NCBI RefSeq assembly: GCF_019100565.1
Contig: NZ_JAHRID010000002.1
Location: forward strand, 248,001 to 312,000
Source: Arsukibacterium indicum
GTDB taxonomy: Bacteria; Pseudomonadota; Gammaproteobacteria; Enterobacterales; Alteromonadaceae
Reading direction: 5' to 3'
Length of the DNA: 64,000 nucleotides
Below the pieces are notes generated by a model. The model was not told where the DNA came from and searched no databases. It saw nothing but the letters and a program-made list of their open reading frames with translations. Below are positions 33,788-43,781 of this stretch, in pieces (within the stretch, counting starts at the first letter, position 1; every line of letters starts with the position of its first letter). The position numbers and the translations under genes were made by a program.

Positions 33788-35383
33788 ATGATTTTTAGTC
33801 ATATTACTGACCAGCAGGGCGAAGTAGCCAGCATTACCATGCCGGCGCCCTATTATGCTGATGCGCTGGCCACCTTTGCTTGCCTTTGCGCCGACAGCGA
33901 CAGTGCGGTGTTACTTGAATCTGCCGAAATTGACAGCAAAGATAACCTGAAAAGCCTGATGCTACTGGATGCCGCGCTGCGCATTGAATGTAACGGTATG
34001 CAGGTGACCATTAAGGCGCTAAGCCAGAACGGCAGCACCTTGCTGCCTTTCCTGGCCAGTAAGCTGGCAGATGTTGCCAGCCTGACACAGGATGCCAACA
34101 GCCTGAGCTTGCTGTTTAGCCAGCCGGATCCGCTGCTGGATGAAGTCAGCCGGCTGATGCAACCTAATCCGTTCACGGTGCTGCGGGTTATACAGCAGCA
34201 ACTTACCAGCCATAGCCAGCAAACCGCTGCCGACCACGACCAGCCAGACTTTGCCATTATGCTGGCCGGGGTGATTGGCTATGACATGGTAGCAAATGTT
34301 GAACAACTGCCAGAGGTGGGTAATGGTGCTAACCAATGCCCGGATTATGTATTTTACCTGGCCGAAACCCTGCTGGTACTTGATCATCAACGGAAACAAA
34401 GCCAGTTTATCGGCAATGTGTTTTGCGGTGAACATGCCCCGGCAACCTACTTTGTTATTGGCAAACGGCTGGAGCAGTTAAAACAACGGCTGGCAGAGCC
34501 GGCGCCACTGGTTGCCGCTAAACCGGGCGATGACAGCCAACTACAGGTGGATATCAGTGACGCTGAATTCGGCCGTCAGGTTGAAGCATTAAAAGAGCAT
34601 ATTGTCAGTGGTGATGTGTTTCAGGTTGTACCATCACGCTGTTTCAGCCTGCCCTGCCCCAATCCGCTGGCGGCCTATGCCAAACTAAAACAGCTTAACC
34701 CCAGCCCCTACATGTTTTATTTAAAAGATCCGGCGTTTCAGCTATTCGGCGCATCGCCAGAGTCTGCGCTGAAGTTCAGTGCCAGTAACCGCCAGGTCGA
34801 AATTTATCCGATTGCCGGTACCCGCCGCCGTGGTTTTAAAGCCGATGGCAGTATAGACCGCGATTTAGACAGCCGGATAGAGCTTGAACTGCGCCAGGAT
34901 GACAAAGAAAAAGCCGAGCATTTAATGCTGGTTGATTTAGCCCGTAATGACGTTGCCAGAATAAGTGTACCGGGTAGCCGCTATGTGAAAGAGCTGCTGA
35001 AAGTAGACCGCTACTCCTATGTGATGCATCTGGTATCGCGGGTAATAGGTACCCTTAAGCCAGAGCTGGATGCCTTACATGCCTATCAGGCCTGCATGAA
35101 TATGGGCACCTTAGTTGGCGCGCCCAAAGTAAAAGCTGCAGAGCTTATTCGCGGTGTCGAAAAGCAGCGCAGGGGCAGCTACGGTGGTGCAGTAGGATAC
35201 TTAACCGGCAACGGCGACTTTGACAGCTGCATTGTTATTCGCTCTGCCTATGTTGCCAACAATACTGCCTATATTCAGGCGGGCGCAGGCGTGGTTTTTG
35301 ACTCGGTGGCCGAGCTGGAAACCGAGGAAACCCGTAATAAAGCCCAAGCGGTAATCAGCGCCATTATGGCGGCAGGCCATTAA
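33788..35383 (+). CDS. trpE: anthranilate synthase component I
   Basis: TrpE converts chorismate with ammonia (from TrpG) to anthranilate, the first step of tryptophan synthesis. The 531-aa protein has the feedback-site segment LLESAEIDSKDNLKSL near residues 40-56, closely like E. coli. The catalytic region includes GDVFQVVPSR, PIAGTRRRG and HLMLVDLARNDV, with the C-terminal YGGAVGYLTGNGDFDSCIVIRSA. It starts 20 bases after the attenuator T-run and leads the operon. The intact LLES motif suggests tryptophan feedback inhibition is kept. Confidence 0.96.
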   Translation: MIFSHITDQQGEVASITMPAPYYADALATFACLCADSDSAVLLESAEIDSKDNLKSLMLLDAALRIECNGMQVTIKALSQNGSTLLPFLASKLADVASLTQDANSLSLLFSQPDPLLDEVSRLMQPNPFTVLRVIQQQLTSHSQQTAADHDQPDFAIMLAGVIGYDMVANVEQLPEVGNGANQCPDYVFYLAETLLVLDHQRKQSQFIGNVFCGEHAPATYFVIGKRLEQLKQRLAEPAPLVAAKPGDDSQLQVDISDAEFGRQVEALKEHIVSGDVFQVVPSRCFSLPCPNPLAAYAKLKQLNPSPYMFYLKDPAFQLFGASPESALKFSASNRQVEIYPIAGTRRRGFKADGSIDRDLDSRIELELRQDDKEKAEHLMLVDLARNDVARISVPGSRYVKELLKVDRYSYVMHLVSRVIGTLKPELDALHAYQACMNMGTLVGAPKVKAAELIRGVEKQRRGSYGGAVGYLTGNGDFDSCIVIRSAYVANNTAYIQAGAGVVFDSVAELETEETRNKAQAVISAIMAAGH

Positions 35384-35420
35384 CCGCCGAATCAGGAATA
35401 TCGCAGGAGCATTAAGCATC

Positions 35421-36011
35421 ATGACCACTCTGTATTTGTTAGATAATGTCGACTCCTTCACCTATAACCTGGTGGATGAATTTGCCCAGTCAGGCTATGC
35501 CGTTAAGCTGTATCGCAATACCGTGCCTGCCAGCTATATCTTTGACAAGATGCAGCAGGAATCCGGGCCTGTGCTGCTGGTGTTATCACCAGGCCCGGGG
35601 GCCCCGGCAGAAGCCGGCTGCATGCCGGCCTTACTGCAATTAGTTGCGGGCAAGTATCCGGTGCTGGGCATTTGCCTGGGTCATCAGGCCATCACCGAAC
35701 ACTATGGTGGTATTGTCGGCCGCGCCGGGGAAACCGTGCATGGCAAAACGGCCAGTATCAGTGTTGCACCACATCCGGTTTTCAAAGGGCTGCCCAATCC
35801 GTTTTCGGTGGCCCGCTATCATTCTCTGATGGCAACTGAGCTGCCCAATGCCCTGACCTGTATTGGCAATGACCGGCACATCCCGATGGCCATTATTCAT
35901 GAACAACAAAGAATGCTGGGCTTTCAGTTTCACCCTGAATCTATTCTTACCACACTGGGTAAGCCCCTGCTGCAACAAAGTATCAGTTATTTATTAAGGA
36001 GTGACGCATGA
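35421..36011 (+). CDS. trpG: anthranilate synthase component II (glutamine amidotransferase)
   Basis: TrpG supplies ammonia from glutamine to TrpE. The 196-aa class I glutamine amidotransferase has the triad Cys85 (GICLGHQ), His171 and Glu173 (FHPES), plus the SPGPGAP oxyanion segment. It is a separate protein, not fused to TrpD as in E. coli. Its stop overlaps the trpD start (ATGA). Confidence 0.95.
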   Translation: MTTLYLLDNVDSFTYNLVDEFAQSGYAVKLYRNTVPASYIFDKMQQESGPVLLVLSPGPGAPAEAGCMPALLQLVAGKYPVLGICLGHQAITEHYGGIVGRAGETVHGKTASISVAPHPVFKGLPNPFSVARYHSLMATELPNALTCIGNDRHIPMAIIHEQQRMLGFQFHPESILTTLGKPLLQQSISYLLRSDA

Positions 36012-37072
36012 CAAATGTCGTCGAAACAGGGCAACCGCAAGTATCCGGACAGTTGCAGGAACAATTGCAGGCAATAGTGCAGCAGGTACTAACCGGCAAA
36101 CCGCTCAGCCAGAGCCAGAGCGATAGCTTTTTCAGGGCTGTGGTTAACGGTGAGGTAGCACCTGTGCAGTTAACCGCTTTACTGGTAGCACTGAAAATGC
36201 GCGGCGAAACTGCCGCAGAAATTGCCGGTGCAGCTAAGGCCCTGCGCCAGGCTGCGCTGCCCTTCCCTGCCAACGTTACTGGCAGTATTGATTGCTGTGG
36301 TACCGGCGGTGATGGCAGCAATACCATTAATATTTCCACTACTGCAGCCATTGTCGGTGCCAGTATGGGGTTGCCGGTTATCAAACACGGCAACCGCAGT
36401 GTGTCATCCAGCTCAGGCTCTGCTGATCTGCTGGAACAACTGGGTATTAACATTCAGCAATCGCCGCAGCAGGCAGCAAATACCCTGCAACAGAGCAACT
36501 GCAGCTTTTTATTTGCGCCTCAGTATCATACCGGTATTAAACATGCGATGCCGGTGCGCCAGGCGCTGAAAAGTCGTACGCTGTTTAACTTGCTGGGACC
36601 GCTGGTTAACCCGGCAGCGCCTGATTTTCAGTTGTTAGGGGTGTATGATCCTGCGCTGTGCCGGGTTATGGCACAAGCGCTGCAGCAATTAGGTACCAAA
36701 GCGGCCTGGGTGGTACATGGCAGTGGTTGTGATGAAGTCGCCTTGCATGGCAATACCTATGTATGTCAGCTGAAAGACGGTGAAATAACCGAGTTTAATC
36801 TCAGCCCGGAAGACTTTGGTTTAACGGTGCAACCGCTTAGCAGCCTGGCTGGTGGCACGCCAGCCCAGAACGCAGCGGCCACCCTCGCTATTCTGGGGGG
36901 CTCAGGTCAGAGCGCTCATAATCAGGCGGTGGCAATTAATGTTGCCGCCATGCTGAAGATTGCTGGTCTTGGCGAAAACCTAAAAATAAATACCCGGGCT
37001 GTGCTGGAGTGTCTGGCCAGTGGCAAGGCAATGCAAACCCTGCAGCAATTTAAGGAGCTAAGTCATGGTTGA
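36008..37072 (+). CDS. trpD: anthranilate phosphoribosyltransferase
   Basis: TrpD joins anthranilate to PRPP. The 354-aa protein has the diphosphate-binding DCCGTGGDGSNTINIST motif, KHGNRSVSSSSGSAD and the C-terminal GGTPAQNAAATLAILGG. About 15 extra residues at the N-terminus precede the usual family start. It overlaps trpG by four bases and trpC by eight. Confidence 0.95.
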   Translation: MTNVVETGQPQVSGQLQEQLQAIVQQVLTGKPLSQSQSDSFFRAVVNGEVAPVQLTALLVALKMRGETAAEIAGAAKALRQAALPFPANVTGSIDCCGTGGDGSNTINISTTAAIVGASMGLPVIKHGNRSVSSSSGSADLLEQLGINIQQSPQQAANTLQQSNCSFLFAPQYHTGIKHAMPVRQALKSRTLFNLLGPLVNPAAPDFQLLGVYDPALCRVMAQALQQLGTKAAWVVHGSGCDEVALHGNTYVCQLKDGEITEFNLSPEDFGLTVQPLSSLAGGTPAQNAAATLAILGGSGQSAHNQAVAINVAAMLKIAGLGENLKINTRAVLECLASGKAMQTLQQFKELSHG

Positions 37073-38525
37073 ACAGCTAACCGGGGTACTGGCAAAAATT
37101 ATTCAACACAAAACAGCTGAAGTCGCCGGCCTGAAGCAGGCCAGACCGCTTGAGCAATTTAAGGCAGACGTTACACCAAGTCAGCACGACTTTCTGGCGG
37201 CGCTAAAGCAGCCGGGAAGCCGTTTTATTCTGGAATGTAAAAAAGCGTCGCCTTCTAAGGGGCTTATCAGGCAACAATTTGATTTAACCGAAATAAGTCA
37301 GGTATACAATCAATACGCTGATTGTATTTCAGTGCTAACCGATGAAGCGTTTTTTCAGGGCAGTTATCAGAATCTGGCAACCATGCGCCAGTTGACCGAT
37401 AAACCACTGCTGCACAAAGACTTTATTATTGACCCTTATCAAATTTATCTGGGCCGGTTACAGGGTGCCGACGCGGTGTTGCTGATGTTATCGGTTTTAA
37501 GCGACGAGGCGTATCAGCCGCTGGCCGCGCTGGCGGCCGAACTGAATATGACAGTGCTTACCGAAGTCAGTAATGAGGCTGAAACCCGTCGGGCAGTAGC
37601 ACTTGGCGCTGAACTGATTGGTATTAATAACCGGAATTTGCGCGATTTAAGCACCGACCTTAACACCAGTTTTGTGTTAGCAGAACTGATCCCACAAGGC
37701 GTTACCGTGGTATCAGAGTCGGGCATTTATACTAATCAGCAGGTACGGCAATTACAGCCGGTGGCCGATGCCTTTCTGGTTGGCAGTTCACTGATGGCGC
37801 AAAGCGATTTAGCAGCGGCAGCGCGGATGCTGATTGTTGGCGAACACAAAGTATGTGGCCTGACCCGTAAGCAAGATGTCAAGGCGGCTTATGCCGCTGG
37901 TGCCTTTTATGGTGGTTTGATATTCGCCCCTTCATCTAAACGTTGCATCAGTGTTCAGCAAGCTGCAGAGCTGGTCACCGCAGCGCCGCTTAAATTTGTT
38001 GGCGTTTTTGTTGACACCCCGTTACGTGACATAGCTGAAGCCGCAAAGACATTGTCACTTACGGCAGTGCAGCTGCATGGCAGCGAAACCGATGACGATA
38101 TCCGGGCACTTCGCGCGGCCCTGCCTGCAGGCTGTCAGATCTGGCGCTCTTACCGGGTAGCAGATAAATTGCCGGTATTTACCGAACTGGCAGACCGGTT
38201 GCTACTGGATACGTATCATCCCGGCATGCATGGTGGCAGCGGCCAGGTATTTGACTGGCAATTGCTGCAACAACCGCTGGCCGAGCATACCCATTTGCCA
38301 ATTATGTTAGCAGGCGGGCTTAACCCGACCAATGTGCAGCAGGCGTTGGCCCTGCCTGTGGCCGGGCTCGACATGAATTCAGGGCTGGAAAGCGCCCCAG
38401 GTATTAAAGACAGCACAAAAATTCAGGCGGCTTTTGCCGGGATCAGGGCGTTTCAGTACCGCAGCGCCAACACTCCCGAGCAAGAAAAGCACACCAAGCA
38501 GACAATACAGAGAGCAGTATTATGA
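37065..38525 (+). CDS. trpCF: bifunctional indole-3-glycerol phosphate synthase / PRA isomerase
   Basis: A fusion carrying two consecutive steps. Residues 1-255 are the TrpC barrel ([51 protein letters not shown]). Residues 258-460 are the TrpF barrel ([51 protein letters not shown]). The fusion is typical of enteric and related gammaproteobacteria. The start overlaps trpD by eight bases. The C-terminus has about 20 extra polar residues, and its end overlaps the trpB start (ATGA). Confidence 0.95.
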   Translation: MVEQLTGVLAKIIQHKTAEVAGLKQARPLEQFKADVTPSQHDFLAALKQPGSRFILECKKASPSKGLIRQQFDLTEISQVYNQYADCISVLTDEAFFQGSYQNLATMRQLTDKPLLHKDFIIDPYQIYLGRLQGADAVLLMLSVLSDEAYQPLAALAAELNMTVLTEVSNEAETRRAVALGAELIGINNRNLRDLSTDLNTSFVLAELIPQGVTVVSESGIYTNQQVRQLQPVADAFLVGSSLMAQSDLAAAARMLIVGEHKVCGLTRKQDVKAAYAAGAFYGGLIFAPSSKRCISVQQAAELVTAAPLKFVGVFVDTPLRDIAEAAKTLSLTAVQLHGSETDDDIRALRAALPAGCQIWRSYRVADKLPVFTELADRLLLDTYHPGMHGGSGQVFDWQLLQQPLAEHTHLPIMLAGGLNPTNVQQALALPVAGLDMNSGLESAPGIKDSTKIQAAFAGIRAFQYRSANTPEQEKHTKQTIQRAVL

Positions 38526-39745
38526 GCGAGCTTAAATTAAACCCCTATTTTGGCCAGTATGGCGGCATGTTCGTGCCGCAGTTGCTGGTACCAGCACTTA
38601 AGCAACTGGAACAGGCCTTTGTTGACGCGCTGCAGGATCCGGCCTTTGACGCTGAATTTCAGCAGCTATTAACCGAATATGCTGGTCGGCCGACCCCACT
38701 GACATTATGCCGCAATTTATCACCAAACCCGCTGGTGAAAATTTATATGAAGCGGGAAGATTTACTGCACGGCGGCGCCCATAAAACCAATCAGGTACTC
38801 GGGCAGGCGCTGTTAACCAAACGCATGGGTAAAACCGAAGTCATTGCTGAAACCGGTGCCGGCCAGCATGGCGTGGCCACAGCGCTCGCCTGTGCCCTGC
38901 TGGGTTTAAAATGCCGAATTTACATGGGTGCCAAAGATATTGAGCGCCAGCAACCCAATGTGTTCCGGATGAAACTGATGGGCGCGACCGTTATTCCGGT
39001 TACTGCCGGCTCCGGCACCTTAAAAGATGCGGTAAACGAAGCCATGCGCGACTGGTCAGCCAGTTATGCGACCAGCCATTATATGCTAGGCACTGCGGCA
39101 GGGCCGCACCCGTTCCCGACCATAGTACGGGAGTTTCAGAAAATGATTGGCGAAGAAGCCAAACAGCAAATTCTGAAAGCCGAAGGTAAACTGCCCGATG
39201 CAGTTATTGCCTGTGTGGGTGGTGGCTCCAACGCCATTGGCATTTTTGCTGATTTTATTAAAGAGGAAGGCGTACGCTTAATTGGGGTAGAGCCCGGTGG
39301 CAAAGGCATTAATACCCACCAGCATGGCGCAGCGCTGAGTACCGGCAGCTACGGTATTTTACACGGTGCCTTCACCGCCATAATGCAAACCAGTGATGGT
39401 CAGATTGAGGAATCTTACTCGGTGTCTGCCGGTCTGGATTACCCGGCAGTAGGCCCGCAGCATACCCATTTACAGCAAACAGGCCGGGCTGAGTATGTTG
39501 CCATTAATGATGATGAAGCCTTAGCGGCATTCCAGCATTTAGCCAAAGCCGAAGGCATTATCCCGGCACTTGAGAGTTCGCACGCGCTGGCCCATGCCCT
39601 GAAAATGGCAAAAGAGGCTACTGAGCCCATGGTGTTGTTAGTTAATTTGTCCGGCCGTGGCGATAAAGATTTAAGCCATGTCCACAGCATACTGGCAGAG
39701 CAAGCCACAGATAATGCTAAAACCAGTAATGAGGGAGCGCACTAA
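38522..39745 (+). CDS. trpB: tryptophan synthase beta chain
   Basis: TrpB is the PLP enzyme that condenses indole with serine. The 407-aa protein carries the PLP lysine in GGAHKTNQ, the indole-tunnel region [10 protein letters not shown], the phosphate-binding [10 protein letters not shown] loop and the C-terminal NLSGRGDKD. It overlaps trpCF by four bases and is followed by trpA with no gap. Confidence 0.96.
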   Translation: MSELKLNPYFGQYGGMFVPQLLVPALKQLEQAFVDALQDPAFDAEFQQLLTEYAGRPTPLTLCRNLSPNPLVKIYMKREDLLHGGAHKTNQVLGQALLTKRMGKTEVIAETGAGQHGVATALACALLGLKCRIYMGAKDIERQQPNVFRMKLMGATVIPVTAGSGTLKDAVNEAMRDWSASYATSHYMLGTAAGPHPFPTIVREFQKMIGEEAKQQILKAEGKLPDAVIACVGGGSNAIGIFADFIKEEGVRLIGVEPGGKGINTHQHGAALSTGSYGILHGAFTAIMQTSDGQIEESYSVSAGLDYPAVGPQHTHLQQTGRAEYVAINDDEALAAFQHLAKAEGIIPALESSHALAHALKMAKEATEPMVLLVNLSGRGDKDLSHVHSILAEQATDNAKTSNEGAH

Positions 39746-40546
39746 ATGCAACGTTATCAACAGATGTTCAACCGGCTGAAAACAGAACAGCGCGGCGCCT
39801 TTGTGCCTTTTGTTACTGTAGGCGATCCGGGCCCGGAGTTGTCGTTTGACATCATTAAAACCCTGATTGACGGTGGGGCTGATGCACTGGAGCTTGGCAT
39901 CCCGTTCTCTGACCCTATTGCCGATGGCCCGACTATTCAGAATGCTAACCTGCGGGCTATGGCAGCAGGGGTAACACCGGCAATGTGTTTTGATATTATC
40001 CGGAAAATACGCGAGTACAACGCTGACATCCCGATTGGTTTATTGCTGTATTCTAATCTGGTGATGGCCCGGGGTTTAGACAATTTCTACAGCCAGGCCG
40101 CCGCTGCCGGAGTAGACTCAGTGCTGATTGCCGACGTGCCACTGCACGAAAGTAAAATGTTCCGTCAGGCCGCGATGGCGCACGATATTGCCCCTATTTT
40201 TATTGTGCCACCCAATGTCGATGATGATGACCTGCGCGCTATTGCTTCTTATGGTCGTGGCTATACCTATCTGCTCAGCCGGGCCGGTGTAACTGGTACC
40301 GAAACACAGGCAGCAATGCCAACTGCCGAGCTGATTGCCCGCATCCGTGCCTATAACCCGGCGCCCCCGCTGCTTGGTTTTGGTATTTCCACCCCGGCAC
40401 ATGTAAAAGATGCCATCGCCAATGGCGCAGCCGGAGCAATATGCGGCTCGGCCATTGTCAAAATTCTGGAGCAAAACCTTGGGCAGCCCGCCAAACTGCT
40501 GAGCGAGCTGAAACAATTTATTTTGCAAATGAAAGCAGCAACTTAA
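39746..40546 (+). CDS. trpA: tryptophan synthase alpha chain
   Basis: TrpA cleaves indole-3-glycerol phosphate and passes indole to TrpB. The 266-aa TIM barrel has the catalytic Glu in [19 protein letters not shown], an Asp in IADVPLHES, and the phosphate site [11 protein letters not shown] and [10 protein letters not shown]. It starts on the base after the trpB stop and ends the operon. No clear terminator is seen in the 15 bases before the converging gene. Confidence 0.95.
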   Translation: MQRYQQMFNRLKTEQRGAFVPFVTVGDPGPELSFDIIKTLIDGGADALELGIPFSDPIADGPTIQNANLRAMAAGVTPAMCFDIIRKIREYNADIPIGLLLYSNLVMARGLDNFYSQAAAAGVDSVLIADVPLHESKMFRQAAMAHDIAPIFIVPPNVDDDDLRAIASYGRGYTYLLSRAGVTGTETQAAMPTAELIARIRAYNPAPPLLGFGISTPAHVKDAIANGAAGAICGSAIVKILEQNLGQPAKLLSELKQFILQMKAAT

Positions 40547-40561
40547 CCATACTGTTGCATG

Positions 40562-41338
40562 CTACTCAATATACTCAAGCTGCTGCTGCGGTAACTGTTC
40601 CAGCAATCCGTAGTGCAGCTTTAATTCTTGTAGTAACAACTGATTATCCACCAGAAAGCGATTAAACTGGGCCAATACCTCGCTATGGCGGGTAGTCGAC
40701 AAATGAAAACCGACCTGACTGAAAGGTAAATTTTCGGCAACTACTAAACCTTCAGGTTGCTGCAACTCAGTCAGTAAATGCAACGCCACATTATATTCAA
40801 GATCTGCCACATCCAGCTCACCGCGTAACACTAAACTCACCGCGCTTTGCGGATTAGCCACTTCAAATATTTCAAACCTGTTGCTTTGCTTTAACCTAAG
40901 CCACTGCACCGGGGTAAACCCCCGGATGATGGCCAGGGTCCGGACCTGTTTTATCGTTAATTGCTGTCGCTGTGGCTTAACCATACTCACGCCCAGATTA
41001 TAAACCAGCGCCTCACTGTATAGCCGGTCAGCAAGATCGCCCTGAAAACTATGCCATGCAGGGTTATCCGGATAGATAAAGTCAACGGTATTGTCCAGTT
41101 CGTGATAAAGACGTTTTACCGGCAATGGCTGAAAACTGAACTGATAGCCATATTGTTCAGCAAATTTATTCAGAACATCGTTGGCAAAGCCATTTTTACC
41201 ACCGGTAGTAAAGTCGTAATGCGGATAAAACGCCAAGTCTTCTGTGCCTACCACAAAACGGGTTTGCACTGGCATCGCCATTGCAAAAGCCATACTGAAT
41301 AACATTGCGAACCCTGACAGGTAAGATGTTAGTGACAA
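40562..41338 (-). CDS. periplasmic solute-binding-like protein
   Basis: A 258-aa secreted protein resembling family 3 (amino-acid type) extracellular solute-binding proteins. It has an early beta strand (RFVVGTEDLAFYPHYDF), a KNGFANDVLNKFAEQYGYQFSFQPLPVKRLYHEL region, and DVADLEYNVALHLL. No ABC permease or ATPase is adjacent. Such orphans are common in Alteromonadales. The TTG at 41338 has GGAG 6 bases upstream; an ATG at 41305 with AGGG upstream would give a shorter signal peptide. Ligand unknown. Confidence 0.7.
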   Translation of the reverse strand: MSLTSYLSGFAMLFSMAFAMAMPVQTRFVVGTEDLAFYPHYDFTTGGKNGFANDVLNKFAEQYGYQFSFQPLPVKRLYHELDNTVDFIYPDNPAWHSFQGDLADRLYSEALVYNLGVSMVKPQRQQLTIKQVRTLAIIRGFTPVQWLRLKQSNRFEIFEVANPQSAVSLVLRGELDVADLEYNVALHLLTELQQPEGLVVAENLPFSQVGFHLSTTRHSEVLAQFNRFLVDNQLLLQELKLHYGLLEQLPQQQLEYIE

Positions 41339-41480
41339 AAACGACTCCGGTTTCAGTCTGGTGGTATCAACAAGTGTAGGAAGCCGGCGTTAAAACTGCA
41401 ATTTCTGCCAACAAGAAAAATAACAGTCGATTTTTCAAGAGCTGCCTTTCATAATGCCGTTTTTAAATGGGGCCAGCACA

Positions 41481-41960
41481 ATGCAAATCAGCAATAACGC
41501 AGTAGTTCAGTTTCACTATACCTTAAGCGACACCTCCGGCGAGCTGGAAAGCTCGAACGGCAGTACACCACTCCTTTATATGCATGGCCAGCAGCAAATG
41601 CTGCCAAAGTTAGAAGCTGCGCTGGAAGGTAAAGCAGCCGGCGATACCGTTGAACTGACCCTGGCACCAGAAGATGCTTATGGCGAGGTAAAGCAGAATG
41701 CTATTCAGAGTGTTCAGGTTAAGTACTTACATGGAGCAAAAAAATGGAAGCCCGGCATGAAAGCCTGGATCCAGACCGACGAAGGTCAGCGTCAGGTCAC
41801 CGTGGTAAAAGTTGGCATGTTTAAAGCAGACATTGATGTTAACCACCCACTTGCCGGCAAAACCCTGACCTTCAAGGTTGACATATTAAATGTGCGCCCG
41901 GCGACCAGCGAAGAAATCGCCCATGGCCATGCCCATGGCGAAGGCGGTCATCAGCATTAA
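41481..41960 (+). CDS. slyD: SlyD-type FKBP peptidyl-prolyl isomerase
   Basis: A 159-aa FKBP/SlyD-type prolyl isomerase and chaperone. The FKBP halves (about 1-70 and 125-145) flank an inserted-in-flap chaperone domain, as in SlyD: ALEGKAAGDTVELTLAPEDAYGE before it and DVNHPLAGKTLTFKVDILNVR after it. The C-terminal tail AHGHAHGEGGHQH is His-rich and may bind Ni2+ as in SlyD, although it is shorter and lacks Cys. An ATG at 41454 is also open, but the family start is the MQIS at 41481. Confidence 0.85.
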   Translation: MQISNNAVVQFHYTLSDTSGELESSNGSTPLLYMHGQQQMLPKLEAALEGKAAGDTVELTLAPEDAYGEVKQNAIQSVQVKYLHGAKKWKPGMKAWIQTDEGQRQVTVVKVGMFKADIDVNHPLAGKTLTFKVDILNVRPATSEEIAHGHAHGEGGHQH

Positions 41961-43091
41961 TTAATCGGCCGGCACTGGCAACGGTGTCAGGCGCAGCAGC
42001 TTGCCACTGGCACTATCAGTCAGTACATATATTGCGCCATCAGGCCCGGTTCGGACATCACGTAATCTGCTGTTAAGCTCGGTTAACAGCAGCTGCTCCG
42101 CCACCATTTTACCGTTTTCCATTTGCAAATGGTGCAAAGCCTTACCGGCTAATGCAGTAATAAATAAATCGCCCTGCCAGTCTGGAAACAGCGCGCCCCG
42201 GTACAAGGCCATACCAGCCGGCGCTATAGACGGGCTCCAATGATGGATCGGTTCAACCATCCCGGGATATTGCCTGAATGGAGATACCCTGGCACCGGTA
42301 TAATCAATACCGCGGGTTGCAACCGGCCAGCCATAATTATTGCCCGCCTGTAGTATATTCAGCTCGTCACCGCCACGCGGGCCATGCTCATGGCTGTAAA
42401 TCAGCTGATTTACGCTATCGCGGACAATGCCCTGCACATTACGATGGCCAAGACTGTATATTTCAGCGGCATAGCCGGCTTTTTCAACAAAAGGGTTGTC
42501 AGTTGGAATGCTGCCATCAGGCATCAGCCTGACAATTTTCCCCAGATGATTGGCCGGATTTTGCGCCTGCTCACGATAATCAAAGCCATCCCCCAGGGTC
42601 AGTACAATGCTGCTATCTGATAATTGCAGCATCCGGCCACCATAATGTGCGGCCCCTTTGCGGTAAGGCTGCGCTTTAAATATTACACGAATGTCAGTCA
42701 GCTGGTTCTGCTGCCAGCGCGCTGTGGCCAGACAAAGGGTATTGGCCTCACTATTACCACAAACGTAGCTAAGCACTAATTGCTGATTCTCTGCAAAAGC
42801 AGCCGGCAGCAATACCTCCAGCAAGCCGCCCTGTGCGGCGACGTATAACTCCGGCAATGCCGGGCTTATTTCAGCCAGTAGCTCACCGTCTGCCGATAAC
42901 TGTTTTAGCTTGCCGGTACGTTCTGTCACCAGCATGCTGTTATCCGGCAGAAACGCTAACGACCAGGGGTAATTTAAATCCTCTGCGACCGTGGTCAGCT
43001 GATACGGTGCGGCCACCGCACCCAGTGACGATACAACGCTCAGTGACGACACAATCAGCAGCAAGACAGCTGTTTTCGCAAAAATTTTCAT
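41961..43091 (-). CDS. PQQ-dependent sugar dehydrogenase (YliI/GSDH type)
   Basis: A 376-aa exported beta-propeller enzyme of the glucose/sorbosone dehydrogenase family. The signal peptide ends near residue 28. Landmarks are PWSLAFLPDNSMLVTERTGKL, HYGGRMLQLSD with the catalytic-region His, SLGHRNVQG and SHEHGPRGGDELN. These match E. coli YliI (Asd), a periplasmic aldose dehydrogenase needing PQQ. No pqq synthesis genes are in the window, so the cofactor may come from elsewhere in the genome or from outside. Confidence 0.87.
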   Translation of the reverse strand: MKIFAKTAVLLLIVSSLSVVSSLGAVAAPYQLTTVAEDLNYPWSLAFLPDNSMLVTERTGKLKQLSADGELLAEISPALPELYVAAQGGLLEVLLPAAFAENQQLVLSYVCGNSEANTLCLATARWQQNQLTDIRVIFKAQPYRKGAAHYGGRMLQLSDSSIVLTLGDGFDYREQAQNPANHLGKIVRLMPDGSIPTDNPFVEKAGYAAEIYSLGHRNVQGIVRDSVNQLIYSHEHGPRGGDELNILQAGNNYGWPVATRGIDYTGARVSPFRQYPGMVEPIHHWSPSIAPAGMALYRGALFPDWQGDLFITALAGKALHHLQMENGKMVAEQLLLTELNSRLRDVRTGPDGAIYVLTDSASGKLLRLTPLPVPAD

Positions 43092-43112
43092 CTCAGGCCT
43101 TATTAGTACTGG

Positions 43113-43604
43113 TTAAACTGAAGTGCGGGTTAATCGGATATAAATTGCCGCCCCTGCTGCAGCACATAGCGCCAGTGCCAGACTACCCTGCACACTGCGG
43201 CTGGCGGCGATAAGGGTCGGCATCGGCGCCAGATTATTGATTGCCCACAGCGCCAGTAAAAAACCAACTGCACTACCGGCAACTGCTAACCAGAGCCGGC
43301 TGATACCAGCAATATTGCCAAGCAACCGGCTGGCAACAAGCGCTAACAGTAATACAGGCGCCAAAATTACCAGCATGGTAGGGGTGAAAAAGCGCAAATC
43401 AAACCACACGGTATTGAACCAGTCAGCAAATGACACCTGCTTTACCAGGGCTGCAATTGCCAGCAAATTAAACTGACTTTGCACAATGCTGCCAAGTGCT
43501 GCTGCCAGCAGCAGCGCAATGCCAAATGCCATTAGCCTTTTAAGCTTGCTGTTTCCGGTAACCTCTGTAGAAGTCTGCATATGTTTGCCAATAAAACTGA
43601 ACAT
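43113..43604 (-). CDS. four-helix membrane protein of unknown function
   Basis: A 163-aa protein with four hydrophobic segments (about residues 24-55, 75-95, 103-122 and 136-155) and no recognised family. It is just upstream of and in line with the PQQ sugar dehydrogenase (21-base gap), so the two are probably cotranscribed. Start is uncertain: ATG at 43604 or 43580, neither with a clear ribosome site. Confidence 0.6.
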   Translation of the reverse strand: MFSFIGKHMQTSTEVTGNSKLKRLMAFGIALLLAAALGSIVQSQFNLLAIAALVKQVSFADWFNTVWFDLRFFTPTMLVILAPVLLLALVASRLLGNIAGISRLWLAVAGSAVGFLLALWAINNLAPMPTLIAASRSVQGSLALALCAAAGAAIYIRLTRTSV

Positions 43605-43781
43605 GATGAGTTTAAGCTTACCGGCACAACCGTTTTATTACCAGTAACCGGGTACGATAACAGCATTTTTAATTACTGTTATCCCACTGTAACTGCTACC
43701 ATTCTGGTATTATAACCAAACCAGCCAGCAGCCGGCAGCGTATGCTCTGGCTGTTTATTCCAGCTTATTGAAGTGACAGCT